This document shows positions 63,801 through 64,000 of a DNA stretch of 64,000 bases, one piece after another. Source of the DNA: Microcoleus sp. AS-A8 (GTDB lineage: Bacteria > Cyanobacteriota > Cyanobacteriia > Cyanobacteriales > Coleofasciculaceae); contig JAMPKV010000011.1 of the NCBI GenBank assembly GCA_039962225.1, positions 62,001 to 126,000 of the forward strand, read 5' to 3'. The notes below the pieces were generated by a model. The model made no database searches and was not told the DNA's origin. It saw only the letters and a program-made list of their open reading frames with translations. Made by a program: the position numbers and the translations under genes. Positions within the stretch are counted from its first letter, which is position 1. Every line of letters starts with the position of its first letter.

Positions 63801-64000
63801 ATGGCTCTGAAACATTTCATTAATCGCAGCCTGCAACTCTTAACTACAGCGCCATTTTTAGCTCCAAATGTACTACAACAGCCATCTGTTCGTACTCCCA
63901 TAGCCATTAGTTTAGGCGCGATCGCAGGTGCTCTCTCGCGTTACTATCTCACCTTATGGTTTGCCCAACGCTTTGGCACAGCGTTTCCCTATGGCACCTT
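63801..64000 (+). CDS. crcB: Fluoride ion channel CrcB/FluC, N-terminal part
   Basis: The frame runs off the window end. After an N-terminal extension of about 30 residues ([18 protein letters not shown]) it reads [20 protein letters not shown] and FGTAFPYGT, the first helix of CrcB/FluC with its G-x-x-G-A-L-x-R-Y motif. FluC exports fluoride. ATG at 63801; no typical fluoride riboswitch (crcB motif) was recognised in the 70 bases upstream. Confidence 0.8.
   Translation, partial: MALKHFINRSLQLLTTAPFLAPNVLQQPSVRTPIAISLGAIAGALSRYYLTLWFAQRFGTAFPYGT

Overview
The window is chromosomal DNA from a cyanobacterium, most likely a filamentous non-heterocystous type, although the genus cannot be fixed from sequence alone. 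The evidence is chlB (light-independent protochlorophyllide reductase), an orange-carotenoid-protein C-terminal-domain homologue, a pilMNOQ cluster of the cyanobacterial kind, several small cyanobacterial families (DUF4278, DUF4388, DUF1565 with SLH domains) and very frequent GCGATCGC (HIP1) octamers on both strands. Gene density is ordinary, operons are short and strands alternate often. No tRNA, rRNA or CRISPR array was recognised.

Layout. 0-5 kb: small membrane and secreted proteins, folC, and an unknown protein with a nuclease-like C-terminal half. 4.7-8 kb: a decayed region with an ADP-ribosylglycohydrolase stub, a possible leader-type small peptide gene, and two broken pieces of one ISAzo13-type transposase flanking a truncated PAS sensor. 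7.9-12 kb: a 5-methylcytosine DNA methyltransferase whose last codons read into the IS remnant, a DUF4388 protein and an acyltransferase. 12-16 kb: a DUF4278 protein and acnB. 15.6-17.1 kb: a truncated DUF262 gene and a DUF559 endonuclease-like gene bracketed by paired GC-rich palindromes. 17.3-27 kb: metabolic genes (MAPEG protein, chlB, HAD phosphatase, queG, the carotenoid-binding homologue, pyrH-frr, a peroxiredoxin-like protein, a ureohydrolase) with several tiny genes.

27.5-29.8 kb: a two-gene AAA ATPase plus DUF4435/TOPRIM unit with translational overlap. This is the architecture of PARIS/OLD-like antiphage systems and the best candidate defence system here. 30-36 kb: an alpha/beta hydrolase, a 5'-deleted tnpB with an intact IS605-type right-end hairpin, an LCP cell-wall ligase and a peptidoglycan-binding protein. 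36-42 kb: envelope proteins (a beta-helix plus duplicated SLH protein, an SLH protein, an esterase, a solute-binding protein). 42.9-48.8 kb: pilM-pilN-pilO-pilQ, the type IV pilus alignment complex and secretin. 49-54.7 kb: HU, a CobD-like aminotransferase, a flavin oxidoreductase lacking the usual disulfide, and a TPR/SPINDLY O-GlcNAc-type transferase. 55-64 kb: a small lipoprotein, an OmpR-type two-component pair, a fasciclin protein, a minus-strand cluster of a CobO-like protein, dcd and thyX (thymidylate supply), then adk, rph, a GT39-like membrane glycosyltransferase and the start of a crcB/fluC fluoride channel cut by the window edge.

Start codons were reassessed for many genes; where a site differs from the longest open frame, the reason is given in the entry. 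Functions are read from motifs by eye; no database search was run.
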